From the NCBI GenBank assembly GCA_026225395.1, contig JAMFSR010000021.1, positions 124,001-188,000 on the forward strand: 64,000 bases of DNA, written 5' to 3'. Below are positions 1 to 9,148 of this stretch, piece by piece. Every line of letters starts with the position of its first letter. Position 1 is the stretch's first letter. Position numbers and translations under genes: made by a program. This DNA is from Granulicella sapmiensis. Its GTDB lineage: Bacteria; Acidobacteriota; Terriglobia; Terriglobales; Acidobacteriaceae. The notes below the pieces were generated by a model. That model saw nothing but the letters and a program-made list of their open reading frames with translations, searched no databases and was not told where the DNA came from.

Positions 1-1640
1 TTGCCGGTTGGCCGGAGGTAAGAGTAAGCGGACCAGCGGGCGCGGTGCTAAAGCTTACACCCGGTGAGCTATTGAAACCTGATGGTTCCGTTTCGCAGGC
101 AAGCTCCGGAGGCCCGCAGTGGTGGACGTACACGCTCCGTGGGGACCGGGAGGAGCAATGGCATCCAAAATTCAGCTATTACGGCTTTCGCTACATCCAG
201 GCCGAATGGATCGGACAGCGTAGCTCCGAAGCCAAAATCCTGTCTCTCAAGGGAAGTGAGCTTCTATCCGACTCACCGGTCGTCGGCTCATTCCAGAGCT
301 CAAGTGAGATATTGAACCGTATCCATTCCCTCATTGTTCAGGCGATGCACAACAATGAGGTGAGCCTATTCACGGACTGTCCACATCGCGAAAAACTCGG
401 CTGGCTGGAAGAGACACATCTGGTAGCGCCCGGCTTGATGTTTAACAATGATCTGCGGAGCCTCTATGAGGCAACCGCGAGGAACATCGCTGACGCGCAA
501 CGTGAAGACGGCATGGTGCCGACGATTGCGCCTCAGTACACCATGTTCGGCCCAAAGTATCCGATTTATGACGACTCGCCGGAGTGGGGTTCCGCTTCGA
601 TCTTGGCGGCCTGGTCTGCATACCGTTTCTATGGCGATGCAACTCAGCTGGAGACGAATTACACGACGATGCAGGCATATATCAAGTTTCTTGAGGCCAA
701 ATCAAAGGATGGCATCGTAGCCTATGGTCTTGGGGACTGGTACGACATCGGTCCCGGAGGCCCAGGAGTCAGTAAGCTGACAACGGTCGGCGTTACCGGA
801 ACCCTGATGCTGTATGAAGATGCTATGGCTATGGAGCAGATCGCGAGGATTCTCGGGCGTTCCAGCGAGATTGCAGTCTATCGTGCTCTCGCAGACCGCG
901 AGAAGCAGGCATTCAACCGGACGTTTTGGGATAGCAAGAATGGCTACTACGACAAAGGAAGCCAAGCCGCGAATGCTATGCCCATCGCTCTTGGAATCGT
1001 CCCAACAGAACGAAGAGCGAAGGTACTCGATCATCTCATCTCAGATATCCATGTACACGATGATCACCTCACTACAGGCGAAGTGGGCTATCCTTATCTG
1101 CTTCGCGCGCTGATGCAAGCGGGCCGCGACGATGTGCTTTTGGCGATGATGCTGCGCGAGGATCCGCCTAGCTACGGTTCGCAATTGGCCGCCGGGGCAA
1201 CCGCCCTTACGGAGGCCTGGGATGCGAATCCGCGCAACAGCCAGGATCACTTCATGCTGGGTGGAGCGGAAGAATGGTTTTATCGTGGGCTTGGCGGTAT
1301 CGACTTCGATCTTTCACGGTCTGACTCCAGTCGCAGAATCACAATTCACCCTCGTATAATCACCGGGGTTAGCTGGGTACGATGCGAATACAAATCGGTC
1401 GCGGGAAATATACAGAGCAATTGGAAGCATGATGGTACGCGAACCACGATCAATGTAAGTGTTCCCACTACCGCTGTAGTGGTGGTTCCAATCGAAACGG
1501 AAAAGTCCACCGTCACAATTGATCGAAGGGCAGCGGAAGCGGCTCCGGGTGTTGAGACCCTGGCGCGCGACGCAACAACCGTGACGTATCGCGTGCGACG
1601 GGGGAAATATCAGTTCGTCATTGCCCCTGATACCAAGTGA
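1..1640 (+). CDS. alpha-L-rhamnosidase, GH78 (5' end outside window)
   Basis: Releases terminal alpha-L-rhamnose from pectin or plant glycosides. The reading frame is open from base 3, and the residues before the GTG at 45 (AGWPEVRVSGPAG) continue the beta-sandwich that precedes the GH78 barrel, so this is a 5'-truncated gene and 45 is not its start. The catalytic (alpha/alpha)6 domain begins around base 330; the GH78 signature DCPHREKLGW lies at 375-404 and supplies the usual acidic residue region. The C-terminal beta-domain with SWVRCEYKSVAGNIQSNW is typical of GH78. It converges on the GH42/GH43-like operon, with 4 bp between stop codons. Substrate linkage cannot be read from sequence. Confident on family. 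Confidence 0.9.
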   Translation, partial: AGWPEVRVSGPAGAVLKLTPGELLKPDGSVSQASSGGPQWWTYTLRGDREEQWHPKFSYYGFRYIQAEWIGQRSSEAKILSLKGSELLSDSPVVGSFQSSSEILNRIHSLIVQAMHNNEVSLFTDCPHREKLGWLEETHLVAPGLMFNNDLRSLYEATARNIADAQREDGMVPTIAPQYTMFGPKYPIYDDSPEWGSASILAAWSAYRFYGDATQLETNYTTMQAYIKFLEAKSKDGIVAYGLGDWYDIGPGGPGVSKLTTVGVTGTLMLYEDAMAMEQIARILGRSSEIAVYRALADREKQAFNRTFWDSKNGYYDKGSQAANAMPIALGIVPTERRAKVLDHLISDIHVHDDHLTTGEVGYPYLLRALMQAGRDDVLLAMMLREDPPSYGSQLAAGATALTEAWDANPRNSQDHFMLGGAEEWFYRGLGGIDFDLSRSDSSRRITIHPRIITGVSWVRCEYKSVAGNIQSNWKHDGTRTTINVSVPTTAVVVVPIETEKSTVTIDRRAAEAAPGVETLARDATTVTYRVRRGKYQFVIAPDTK

Positions 1641-1644
1641 TTTG

Positions 1645-2775
1645 CTACCAGGGCTTCGATCTAGCGACAGCAATTCCTCTTGTTTCATTTGGATACTTGC
1701 CAGAAACTGCACAATAGAAATGATAGAGCGCACCCTCGTGGTAGATGACTGAGGGCTTATGCGCGAATGTCTCGTCGATGCTTCCCGGTGCGCCGGTGTC
1801 GATAAGAATCTCTGGTGCTTTTGTAAAGTGGAATGGGTCACTTCCAAGGGCCAACATTTCGCAAGCGCGACCTGGTCGTTGATAACCAAAGCCGAAGTAG
1901 AACATCGCAAACTGATGACCGTTCTTCACGACATAGGGATTGGAAGCGAACCGGCTATCTCGCGCGTCCTCCGTCTCAGGTCTTTGATGCGAAAGAGAAT
2001 TGGATGACGCCCAGGTAGAGGTTCCCCGTATCCCATTGGGAAGGATCGGATTCAGCGCTGAGCGGGTCCACTGCTTTAAGTCTCTGCTTGTCGCCACGCC
2101 GGTCTGCTCATGCCATCCGCCTCCTTCAGACTTCGGTAATGTTTCCGTTTTGGCGTTGTAATAGAGATAGTAAATTCCGCGATCGAGTAGAAGGTCAGGC
2201 CGATACAGGCCACCGTGTTCCCATGGAGCACCGCCCTGCGGAGTAAGAATCGGGTCAGTGAGCTTCCAGTGGAGAAGGTCAGGACTTGTCGCCAGGCCAA
2301 TCACCGCTGCGCCCTCTTCGTAGCCTGCGTTCGGGTAAGCGTTCCATGCAGCGAGATATTGGCCGTCGACTTTCAGCGCCTCACCACTTCCATGCAGGTT
2401 CTTATCGCGCAGGATCGAACTGATCGCAAGGTTATATTTCGTATAAAGTGCGTTAGGATCACGTGGGCCGATCAAGGCAGTACGTGTCCATTTAATCAGA
2501 TCCGATGAGGTAGCAAGACCGGTCTGATATCCAGTCCCGTCGTATCCGATGTAAAGCATATGAAACTGACCACCCGAACGAAATACGATCGGGTCATCCA
2601 CGGTAAGGCCATCGAAGTCTTGTTTATTGCCGATTGCTCGCAATACAAGCTCGGGATACTTATATAGCGTGCGGTACGGTTCAATCGGGTCTGCAGCATA
2701 AAGCACTGTTGAAGAGCCTGCGGCCAGTGCTGTGGCAGCAGCACTGCATTCGAGAAATCTACGGCGGTTCATCAT
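1645..2775 (-). CDS. exported five-bladed-propeller glycosidase, GH43/GH130-like
   Basis: A 376-residue protein with a twin-arginine signal (NRRRFLECSAAATALAAGS), so probably exported folded to the periplasm. The repeated pattern VDDPIVFRSGGQFHMLYIGY, the 'LATSSDLIKWTR' blade motifs and 'HGGLYRPDLL' are typical of the five-bladed beta-propeller glycosidases (GH43/62/117/130 superfamily); the VDDP aspartate is the usual active-site element. Whether it is an arabinofuranosidase/arabinanase-type GH43 or a GH130-type enzyme cannot be settled by eye. Its ATG overlaps the stop of the upstream GH42 gene by 4 bp (ATGA), so it is the last gene of a three-gene minus-strand operon. This context suggests arabinogalactan or RG-I side-chain removal. 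Confidence 0.75.
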   Translation of the reverse strand: MMNRRRFLECSAAATALAAGSSTVLYAADPIEPYRTLYKYPELVLRAIGNKQDFDGLTVDDPIVFRSGGQFHMLYIGYDGTGYQTGLATSSDLIKWTRTALIGPRDPNALYTKYNLAISSILRDKNLHGSGEALKVDGQYLAAWNAYPNAGYEEGAAVIGLATSPDLLHWKLTDPILTPQGGAPWEHGGLYRPDLLLDRGIYYLYYNAKTETLPKSEGGGWHEQTGVATSRDLKQWTRSALNPILPNGIRGTSTWASSNSLSHQRPETEDARDSRFASNPYVVKNGHQFAMFYFGFGYQRPGRACEMLALGSDPFHFTKAPEILIDTGAPGSIDETFAHKPSVIYHEGALYHFYCAVSGKYPNETRGIAVARSKPW

Positions 2776-4832
2776 TTTGGTATCTCCGCAGTGAGCACCG
2801 CAATTCCCTGGGATGGAAGATCGATTCGGTCGATCGCACCCCGATCGCTATCAAGCAGGTTATGCATTGGCATCGGCAGCGGCACTTGAACCAAACTTGA
2901 GCGATGGTTGATAAGGATATACACCGTCCCGGAAATCCCAACTCGTCGGCACAATTCAATGCCATCGGGAAGCGAACCCCAAATGGACTTCACCCCCGCT
3001 GCTATGACACCGGCCTTGAGTAGGCGCATCATCGTTGCGTCGTCGGGCAACGTACCGAGATAGGATATTGTTCCCTTCCCAAGCTGTCGGCTGATCATAG
3101 CGGGCTGGCCGTCCAGCCAACCGTCATTGGTCTTTCCGTAGCGGAGATCTACGTGTGTATCTGCGCCGGTCGGGATCAGGTCCTCTGCCCAGACATTCCC
3201 GGTTTGTCTTTCGCCAATCGGGACTTCCTCTTCGAGAGCGTAATACTGATCGACATATCCACCGAGCGAACTTGCCAGAGGTCCAGGCTGTCGTTTCGGG
3301 TTCAGGGCGTTGAACTCATCCTTCATCCCCGAGCGGGGACCGAGTAACAGATGCCCACCCTGTTTGACATAGTCAGCCAAATGGGCCGCGAGCTTCACGG
3401 ATATGACATTCAAACTCGGGGCCACAACAAACTTGTACTGCATAAGATCAGCATTAGCTTCGATCACATCGACTGATTGCACAAGGTCTTCCAGTGGCTT
3501 ATAAAAGCGAAGTAAAACTGCCTGCTGGTCATAGAGTTTCGTATGAGGTTGAAAATCGATGGCCCAACGCGAATCGTAGTCGTGCAGAATCACAACATCT
3601 GAATGTGGGTTAGTACCCGCCAACGCGGTAGAAGTTCTTTGGAAATCTTCGCCAAGCTGCCGCAATTCTGGATAGAGCGGCAAAGGTTTTCCATCGGGCC
3701 CAACGACTGCACCGTGATACTGCTCCTGCCCATTGAGGGCATCGCGCCATTGCCAATAAAGAATCGCATCCGCACCATGGCCGATTGCCTGCCACGCCAG
3801 AGCGCGTGTTTCGCCCCGGGCAAGCGAATTGTTGATCGGGGCCCAGTTCACCGAACCCGGCTGTGTCTCCATCACCCAAAAGTTCTGCCGCTTCCATCCC
3901 CGGGCGAAGTCGTTGAGCATAGCATTCTTCGAGACATCGAGATGCCCTTCTCCGACGTAGTCATCCCAGCTGGCGAGATCGAGATCTTTAGTCATTGCAT
4001 AGTGATCCCAGTTATCCGACCAACCGAGACCACCTATGTTCGTTGTAATGAACTGCCTTGTTGAAACGTGGCGGCGCAATACGTTGATCTGTACAAGCTG
4101 AAAGCTGCGCCATGTCTCTGTAACGAAATGTTTATGATCGAGCAGTAAGCCCGGATTGCCTCCGCTGTTTTCCATGGGAATTTCGTTCCATCGGTCATAA
4201 GCTTCGGACCAATACGCCGTTGACCAACGATTGTTCAGGCTTACGAGAGTCTTGTATTTGTTGCGAAGAAAATCCTGAAACTGAGCCTTGGTCGCTGGAT
4301 CAAACGATTCATCTGTGTCCTCGTTGCCAATCTGCCATCCAATAACATCAGGATTGGATCCGAAATGCTTTGCTAATTGCAGAACGATCTGAGCACAAAG
4401 CGCACGATACTTCGGATTGGCATAATTGAATTGGCGACGATTTCCATGTTCGCGCACATGGCCATCAGAGTTTGTCCCAAGCGTTTCAGGGTACTTTGTG
4501 GTCAGCCACGCCGGAGGCGCGTCGGTGGGCGTTCCAATGACGACGGCGATATGATGTGTTGCTGCCAGGGAAATAGCACGGTCGAGCCAACCAAGTTCGA
4601 AATGCCCTTCGCTTGGTTCGATACTCGACCATGCAAACTCACCCACGCGAACGACGTTCATGTGGGCTTGTTCCATCAGGGACAAGTCAGCATCCCATTG
4701 CGACTCAGGCCATTGTTCTGGATACCAAGCAGATCCTAAAAGGGGGGCATGTGGAGTTTGATACGAACTGCTTTGCGCTCCCGCTACTAGTGCTCCAAGA
4801 ACCACGCACAAACCTATTGCCCGCTTCTTCAT
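2772..4832 (-). CDS. beta-galactosidase, GH42
   Basis: A 686-residue exported GH42 enzyme with a Sec signal peptide of about 20 residues (MKKRAIGLCVVLGALVAGAQ). The TIM barrel opens with GSAWYPEQWPE, the GH42 hallmark. The acid/base is Glu171 in GWQIGNED, where the family more often reads GWQIDNE. The nucleophile is Glu322 in FWVMETQPG. The trimerisation and C-terminal beta domains follow, giving normal family length. No zinc-binding Cys cluster is present, unlike some GH42 enzymes. It is the middle gene of an operon, with 4-bp ATGA overlaps on both sides. It is a close paralogue of the upstream GH42, so the pair probably arose by tandem duplication. Confidence 0.92.
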   Translation of the reverse strand: MKKRAIGLCVVLGALVAGAQSSSYQTPHAPLLGSAWYPEQWPESQWDADLSLMEQAHMNVVRVGEFAWSSIEPSEGHFELGWLDRAISLAATHHIAVVIGTPTDAPPAWLTTKYPETLGTNSDGHVREHGNRRQFNYANPKYRALCAQIVLQLAKHFGSNPDVIGWQIGNEDTDESFDPATKAQFQDFLRNKYKTLVSLNNRWSTAYWSEAYDRWNEIPMENSGGNPGLLLDHKHFVTETWRSFQLVQINVLRRHVSTRQFITTNIGGLGWSDNWDHYAMTKDLDLASWDDYVGEGHLDVSKNAMLNDFARGWKRQNFWVMETQPGSVNWAPINNSLARGETRALAWQAIGHGADAILYWQWRDALNGQEQYHGAVVGPDGKPLPLYPELRQLGEDFQRTSTALAGTNPHSDVVILHDYDSRWAIDFQPHTKLYDQQAVLLRFYKPLEDLVQSVDVIEANADLMQYKFVVAPSLNVISVKLAAHLADYVKQGGHLLLGPRSGMKDEFNALNPKRQPGPLASSLGGYVDQYYALEEEVPIGERQTGNVWAEDLIPTGADTHVDLRYGKTNDGWLDGQPAMISRQLGKGTISYLGTLPDDATMMRLLKAGVIAAGVKSIWGSLPDGIELCRRVGISGTVYILINHRSSLVQVPLPMPMHNLLDSDRGAIDRIDLPSQGIAVLTAEIPK

Positions 4833-6910
4833 CGCTGGGCACCCGCAAGCGAGTATACGGCGACGCCGTGCGGAAGAAGATCGAGGAATCTCCCTTTCTG
4901 GCCCGTCAACAGGTCCTTGAGATCATGCTTCAGATCGATGTGCTCAGAATTAATTCCGTGGTTGATCAAAATCCACACGCGATCTCCACTTGGCTTTACC
5001 CGCTGCATGAGCTCCACGTCCTGCGGAAGCCCATCCAAAATCGGGGCAACGCCAGCATCATCCAGAACCTGCCCAACAAACGTCTTCATTAGATCGCTAT
5101 CCAACGTCGCGCCGACATAGATCATCAGCCCCTTTCCGACGGGTCTCGAAATTGCAGCGGCCTGACCATCGACCCATCCCTCCACTGTCTTTCCATAGCG
5201 AAGAATGACCGAAGTATCCGCTGCCACGGGAACAAGCGTCTCAGCCCACACAGTTGTCATGCCATGAACATTCCCAGGGGATGCCGTGAGGTCATCCACG
5301 GGAACAGGCTTCTCGAGAGCGTAGAACTGATCGACATGACCACCAAGCACTGCTGCAAGCGGACCCGGCTGCCGTTCGACTTGGAGAGAGTCGTCAGAAT
5401 CTTTCATTCCGGATCGCGGACCTAGCACCAGATGACCGCCATTCTCGCAGTATTCGATCAAATTTTTCGCCACGCTGTTCGACATGACATTCAACGCTGG
5501 AGCGAAAACTACCTTATAACGACTCAGATCAGCATCGGGAGACACGATATCGACGGTTTGCGCGATCGGCTTGAGAGCACGATAAACATCAGTTACCTGA
5601 GTTACGTAGTCGAACTTCTGGCTGTGCCGCTGGAAATCGATTGCCCAGTGGCTATCGTAAGACTGAAGAATGGCGACTTGAGCCTTCGGCGTGCTCTCCA
5701 GCAACGCGCCACCAACGCGGTCAAATTCAGCGCCTACTTGCTGGATTTCCCCGTACACCGGTACCGGTAGACCATCGGCTCCAAGCATCGTCCCATGATA
5801 TTGCTCCTGACCATTTAGAGCAGACCGCCATTGCCAATACAGCACTGCGTCCGCTCCATGCCCTATGGCTTGCCATGCCATCTCTCGAGTCACGCCACGA
5901 GGCAACGGCGAGTTCACGGCACCCCAGTTTACGAAGGCGGGCTGCGTCTCCATTACCCAGAAATTTCGCTGTTTGTATCCTCGAACAAGGTCGTGGTCGG
6001 CTGCATTCAGGAGTGGGTCCAGATGCCCGTCAGGAAAATAGTCGTCCCACGCCGCGATGTCCAAATGCTTGTGCAACAAATAATGATCGAAGCCCTCGTT
6101 CCAATGCATCGTATTGGTCGTAATGAACTGACCTGGCAACACCTTTGGACGTATGGCATCGATCTGAACCTGGAGATAGGATATCCACGTGTCAGTGACA
6201 AAATGCTTCCAATCCAGCAAAAGCGCGGGGTTCTCACCCTTGGAGTGAACGGGGACTTCGTCGAAGTTGTCGTATGTCTGCGACCAGTACGACGTTGTCC
6301 AGCGGCGGTTTAGTTCACCAATTGCCCCGTACTTCTGTTGGAGCCAACGATGAAATTCTCGTTTTGAGCTCGCATCGAAAGAGGGTGCCGCTAGCTCATT
6401 GTCGAGCTGCCAACCAAGGACATTTCGGTTATGGCCAAAGTGTTCGGCCATCCTTTCAGCAATCTGTGCCGCAAAACGCCGATACAACGGATCGCTAAAA
6501 GAAAACTGCTGTCTATTACCATGCTCGGCTCGCTTGCCGTCTTCATCGACACGCAAAGTCTCCGGGTACTTTGCCGTAAGCCACGCGGGAGGAGCCGCAG
6601 TAGGAGTGCCGAGAACGACAGCGATATGGTGCTTCGCTGCGAGTAAGATCGCTCGATCTAGCCAACCGAATTTGAATTGCCCTTCGGCGGGCTCCATCGT
6701 CGACCACGCGAACTCTCCCACGCGTACTACATGAATGTGTGCCTGCTCCATCAAGCTCAAATCCGTTTCCCACCGTTGCTCCGGCCACTGCTCCGGATAC
6801 CAGGCCGTTCCCAGCAACAAGCCGTTTGGACGTGTCTCCTGAGCTTGCAACCCGAGGAAGCAGATTGAAATCAGAAGCATCGTGACGATCTGGCGAGTTC
6901 GACTCAGCAT
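4829..6910 (-). CDS. beta-galactosidase, GH42 (first gene of operon)
   Basis: A 693-residue GH42 beta-galactosidase. I place the start at 6910 rather than 6964 because this ATG has a GGAG ribosome site about 11 bp upstream and begins a clean signal peptide (MLSRTRQIVTMLLISICFLG); the 18 extra upstream residues look like leader. GTAWYPEQWPEQRW opens the barrel. The acid/base is Glu172 in GWQLDNE and the nucleophile is Glu321 in FWVMETQP. It heads the minus-strand operon GH42-GH42-GH43/130-like. The intergenic region to the divergent racemase/MFS pair is 274 bp and contains candidate operators. Activity on beta-1,4- or 1,3-galactan side chains of RG-I is an inference. Confidence 0.92.
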   Translation of the reverse strand: MLSRTRQIVTMLLISICFLGLQAQETRPNGLLLGTAWYPEQWPEQRWETDLSLMEQAHIHVVRVGEFAWSTMEPAEGQFKFGWLDRAILLAAKHHIAVVLGTPTAAPPAWLTAKYPETLRVDEDGKRAEHGNRQQFSFSDPLYRRFAAQIAERMAEHFGHNRNVLGWQLDNELAAPSFDASSKREFHRWLQQKYGAIGELNRRWTTSYWSQTYDNFDEVPVHSKGENPALLLDWKHFVTDTWISYLQVQIDAIRPKVLPGQFITTNTMHWNEGFDHYLLHKHLDIAAWDDYFPDGHLDPLLNAADHDLVRGYKQRNFWVMETQPAFVNWGAVNSPLPRGVTREMAWQAIGHGADAVLYWQWRSALNGQEQYHGTMLGADGLPVPVYGEIQQVGAEFDRVGGALLESTPKAQVAILQSYDSHWAIDFQRHSQKFDYVTQVTDVYRALKPIAQTVDIVSPDADLSRYKVVFAPALNVMSNSVAKNLIEYCENGGHLVLGPRSGMKDSDDSLQVERQPGPLAAVLGGHVDQFYALEKPVPVDDLTASPGNVHGMTTVWAETLVPVAADTSVILRYGKTVEGWVDGQAAAISRPVGKGLMIYVGATLDSDLMKTFVGQVLDDAGVAPILDGLPQDVELMQRVKPSGDRVWILINHGINSEHIDLKHDLKDLLTGQKGRFLDLLPHGVAVYSLAGAQR

Positions 6911-7031
6911 ACGATTGGAAACTCCATTTGGCTCAGGATAGTAGTGTGCGCAGCAATTTGCCACAACTTATGTTGGTTGTTGTCATACAAGGGAAATTCC
7001 ATTCAGAACCTCTGTCCAAGGTCGCAGCTCT

Positions 7032-7056
7032 TATAAAATGTTCCGCCATGCGGTTT
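7032..7056 (+). promoter_or_regulatory. candidate -10 box plus regulator inverted repeat upstream of racemase/MFS operon
   Basis: TATAAA at 7032-7037 is followed 3 bp later by TTCCG-CCATG-CGGTT (7041-7055). One half-site matches the TTCCG-N5-CGGAA repeats at 13670 and 14988, and the second half matches in CGG only. A GGAAATTCC palindrome lies at 6992-7000 in the same intergenic region. A repressor bound at the -10 is a reasonable reading but unproven. Confidence 0.35.
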
Positions 7057-7184
7057 ATGAGACACGGCGACCCTAAAGATGCGAAGGCCCTGGGCCGGCG
7101 ACGTTATATCTGCTTTACTAACAACTCGACGGCCTGTACAAGAGACTCGTCCTCTTTCACATTGGACCATGAAGGAAGAAAGCC

Positions 7185-7895
7185 ATGGCGCAGACGCTCG
7201 CGATCATTCATACAAGCCCCACGCTGACCCCGCTCTTCACCAGCCTCTGCGCTGAGCTTCTGCCGGAAACCACAATCTTCCATATGGTGGACGAAAGCCT
7301 CATCAAGGACACCATCCGTGCAGGCAAGCTGCGCAAGGTGACCATGCGTCGGCTCATCTCCATGGTAGAGTCGGCTGGCATGTCGGGTGCGGATGCCGTC
7401 CTCGTCACATGCTCCTCTATAGGCCCCGCCATAAGCCTCGCCCAACAGCTCTTCGACTTCCCCGTCATACGCGTGGATGAGGCTATGGCTGAGGCTGCAG
7501 TACGCTCTGGGAAAAAGATAGGCGTGATGGCAACCCTGCGAACAACATTGGAGCCCACCATCGCACTCCTGCGCGAGAAAGCATCCGAAGTCGGGCGCGA
7601 TATAGACATCGTTGCTTCTCTCTGCTCCGGAGCATTCGACGCCGTGCTCGCCGGAGATACAGTGACGCACGACCGTATTCTAAGCGAAGCCCTCATCAAC
7701 GATATGCGCGACGTGGACATCGTCGTTCTTGCCCAGGCCTCCATGGCACGCGTGGTGAATGAGATGCCGGCAGGCTCCCTCTCTGCCCCCGTCCTGAGCA
7801 GTCCCGAACTGGCGGTAAGACGAGTCCATCAGATACTCTCGAGCATGGAGTCAAGTTCCTTGAACGGCATTCACGAAATGGCGGCGACGGTTTGA
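7185..7895 (+). CDS. Asp/Glu racemase superfamily protein (single catalytic Cys)
   Basis: A 236-residue cytosolic protein of the aspartate/glutamate/hydantoin racemase superfamily. The start is supported by GGAAG about 7 bp before the ATG. The first active-site cysteine is Cys76 in VLVTCSSIG. The second, normally in an 'LGC' motif near residue 185, is replaced: the sequence reads VVLAQASMARV. A two-base racemase is therefore unlikely; related one-Cys members include decarboxylases and isomerases. It is translationally coupled (TTGA overlap) to an MFS transporter and faces the RuBisCO-like/DUF1537 kinase operon. A role in acid-sugar catabolism is inferred from that context. The exact reaction is unknown. 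Confidence 0.7.
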   Translation: MAQTLAIIHTSPTLTPLFTSLCAELLPETTIFHMVDESLIKDTIRAGKLRKVTMRRLISMVESAGMSGADAVLVTCSSIGPAISLAQQLFDFPVIRVDEAMAEAAVRSGKKIGVMATLRTTLEPTIALLREKASEVGRDIDIVASLCSGAFDAVLAGDTVTHDRILSEALINDMRDVDIVVLAQASMARVVNEMPAGSLSAPVLSSPELAVRRVHQILSSMESSSLNGIHEMAATV

Positions 7896-9148
7896 AGAAG
7901 CGGCATGGCGTTTTAAGGCTTTTGTGCGCCATGTCGGTAATCACCTTTCTCGACCGGCTGGCAATTCCTGTAGCTGAGCCTGGGATTCGTGGCGAATTCC
8001 ATCTTTCTCCATCAGAGTGGGGCTGGGTTCTGAGTTCCTACGTGCTTGCGAATGCTCTGTTCGAGATTCCCTCCGGCGCCTTCGGCGACAGGACTGGCCA
8101 GCGTGTCGAACTCACGCGCATCACCTTGTGGTGGTCCGCATTCACCGCCGCCACCGGATGGACGCGATCGTTCCTGCAGATGGTAAGCTCCCGCTTTCTC
8201 TTCGGAATAGGAGCTGCAGGGGCCTATCCAAATGCCGCCGGCGTCATCTCGCGCTGGTTCCCCAAAAAGGAACACGCCCGTGCCCAGGGTTTCGTCTGGG
8301 GATCCAGCCGCCTTGGCGGAGCATTGGCCCCGCTGTTGCTCGTGCCGCTGCAACGTGTAGCTGGTTGGCGCTCCATCTTCTGGCTGCTGGGCGGCGTTGG
8401 TCTCGTCTGGGCTGCTGCATGGTGGGTATGGTTCCGTGATGATCCGGCAGCCATGTCAGGGGTCAGCCCAAGCGAATTATTTGAGATCCAAAGCGGCGGA
8501 GCCGAACCCAAGGCCAGACAAAGCGTCCCATGGGTACGCCTCTTAGCTTTGCCGCATCTATGGCTCGTAGTGCTCGCATACTTCTGCTACGCCTGGGGTA
8601 GCTGGTTCTACTTTGGCTGGTTCACCACATGGCTGGTTCGGGGAGCAGGCTTCACCGTACCTCAAATGGGGTTATTCGCTTCTCTGCCGTTCCTCATGGG
8701 TTTTGTCGGCAACCTGGTCGGCGGTGTAGTCAGTGAGCGCTTGGTAGTGCGATACGGACGCGGACGCACCTACCGCGCTGTAACATCCATCTGTCTGATC
8801 TTTGGAGGCGGTCTGCTGCTCAGTATGAGCATCGTTCGTTCTCACATGGTCATCCTTGCAATGGCCACGCTCGGATTCGGCATCATGGATCTCATGCTTC
8901 CATCTGCATGGGCTATGTGCATGAGTCTCGGAGGTTCATACGGTGGTACGGCGACCGGAATGATGAACACAGCAGGCAACCTGGGTGGTTGGATCTGCAC
9001 GGTATTGTTTGGCTACGCAGTCACCATCACCGGCAATTACAACCTGCCGCTGCGTGGAGTTGCGGCAATGGTATTTCTAGCCGCGATCTTGTTCTCTCGG
9101 GTGGACTGCACGCAAGGCCTTCCAGCTGATCTGTCTGTTACTTCTTGA
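7892..9148 (+). CDS. MFS transporter, organic/sugar-acid (ACS-like) family
   Basis: A 418-residue inner-membrane transporter of the major facilitator superfamily with about 12 hydrophobic segments. FLDRLAI in TM1, GxxxDRxGQR after TM2 (GAFGDRTGQR) and the FxFGxGAAGAYPNAAG segment resemble the anion:cation symporter group that imports hexuronates, glucarate and related acids. I keep the TTG at 7892, which overlaps the previous stop as TTGA. The next ATG (7931) would cut into the first membrane helix. Its 3' end overlaps the convergent DUF1537 kinase by 11 bp. Likely cargo is the acid sugar processed by the neighbouring kinase and RuBisCO-like protein; this is inference. Confidence 0.85.
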   Translation: MKKRHGVLRLLCAMSVITFLDRLAIPVAEPGIRGEFHLSPSEWGWVLSSYVLANALFEIPSGAFGDRTGQRVELTRITLWWSAFTAATGWTRSFLQMVSSRFLFGIGAAGAYPNAAGVISRWFPKKEHARAQGFVWGSSRLGGALAPLLLVPLQRVAGWRSIFWLLGGVGLVWAAAWWVWFRDDPAAMSGVSPSELFEIQSGGAEPKARQSVPWVRLLALPHLWLVVLAYFCYAWGSWFYFGWFTTWLVRGAGFTVPQMGLFASLPFLMGFVGNLVGGVVSERLVVRYGRGRTYRAVTSICLIFGGGLLLSMSIVRSHMVILAMATLGFGIMDLMLPSAWAMCMSLGGSYGGTATGMMNTAGNLGGWICTVLFGYAVTITGNYNLPLRGVAAMVFLAAILFSRVDCTQGLPADLSVTS

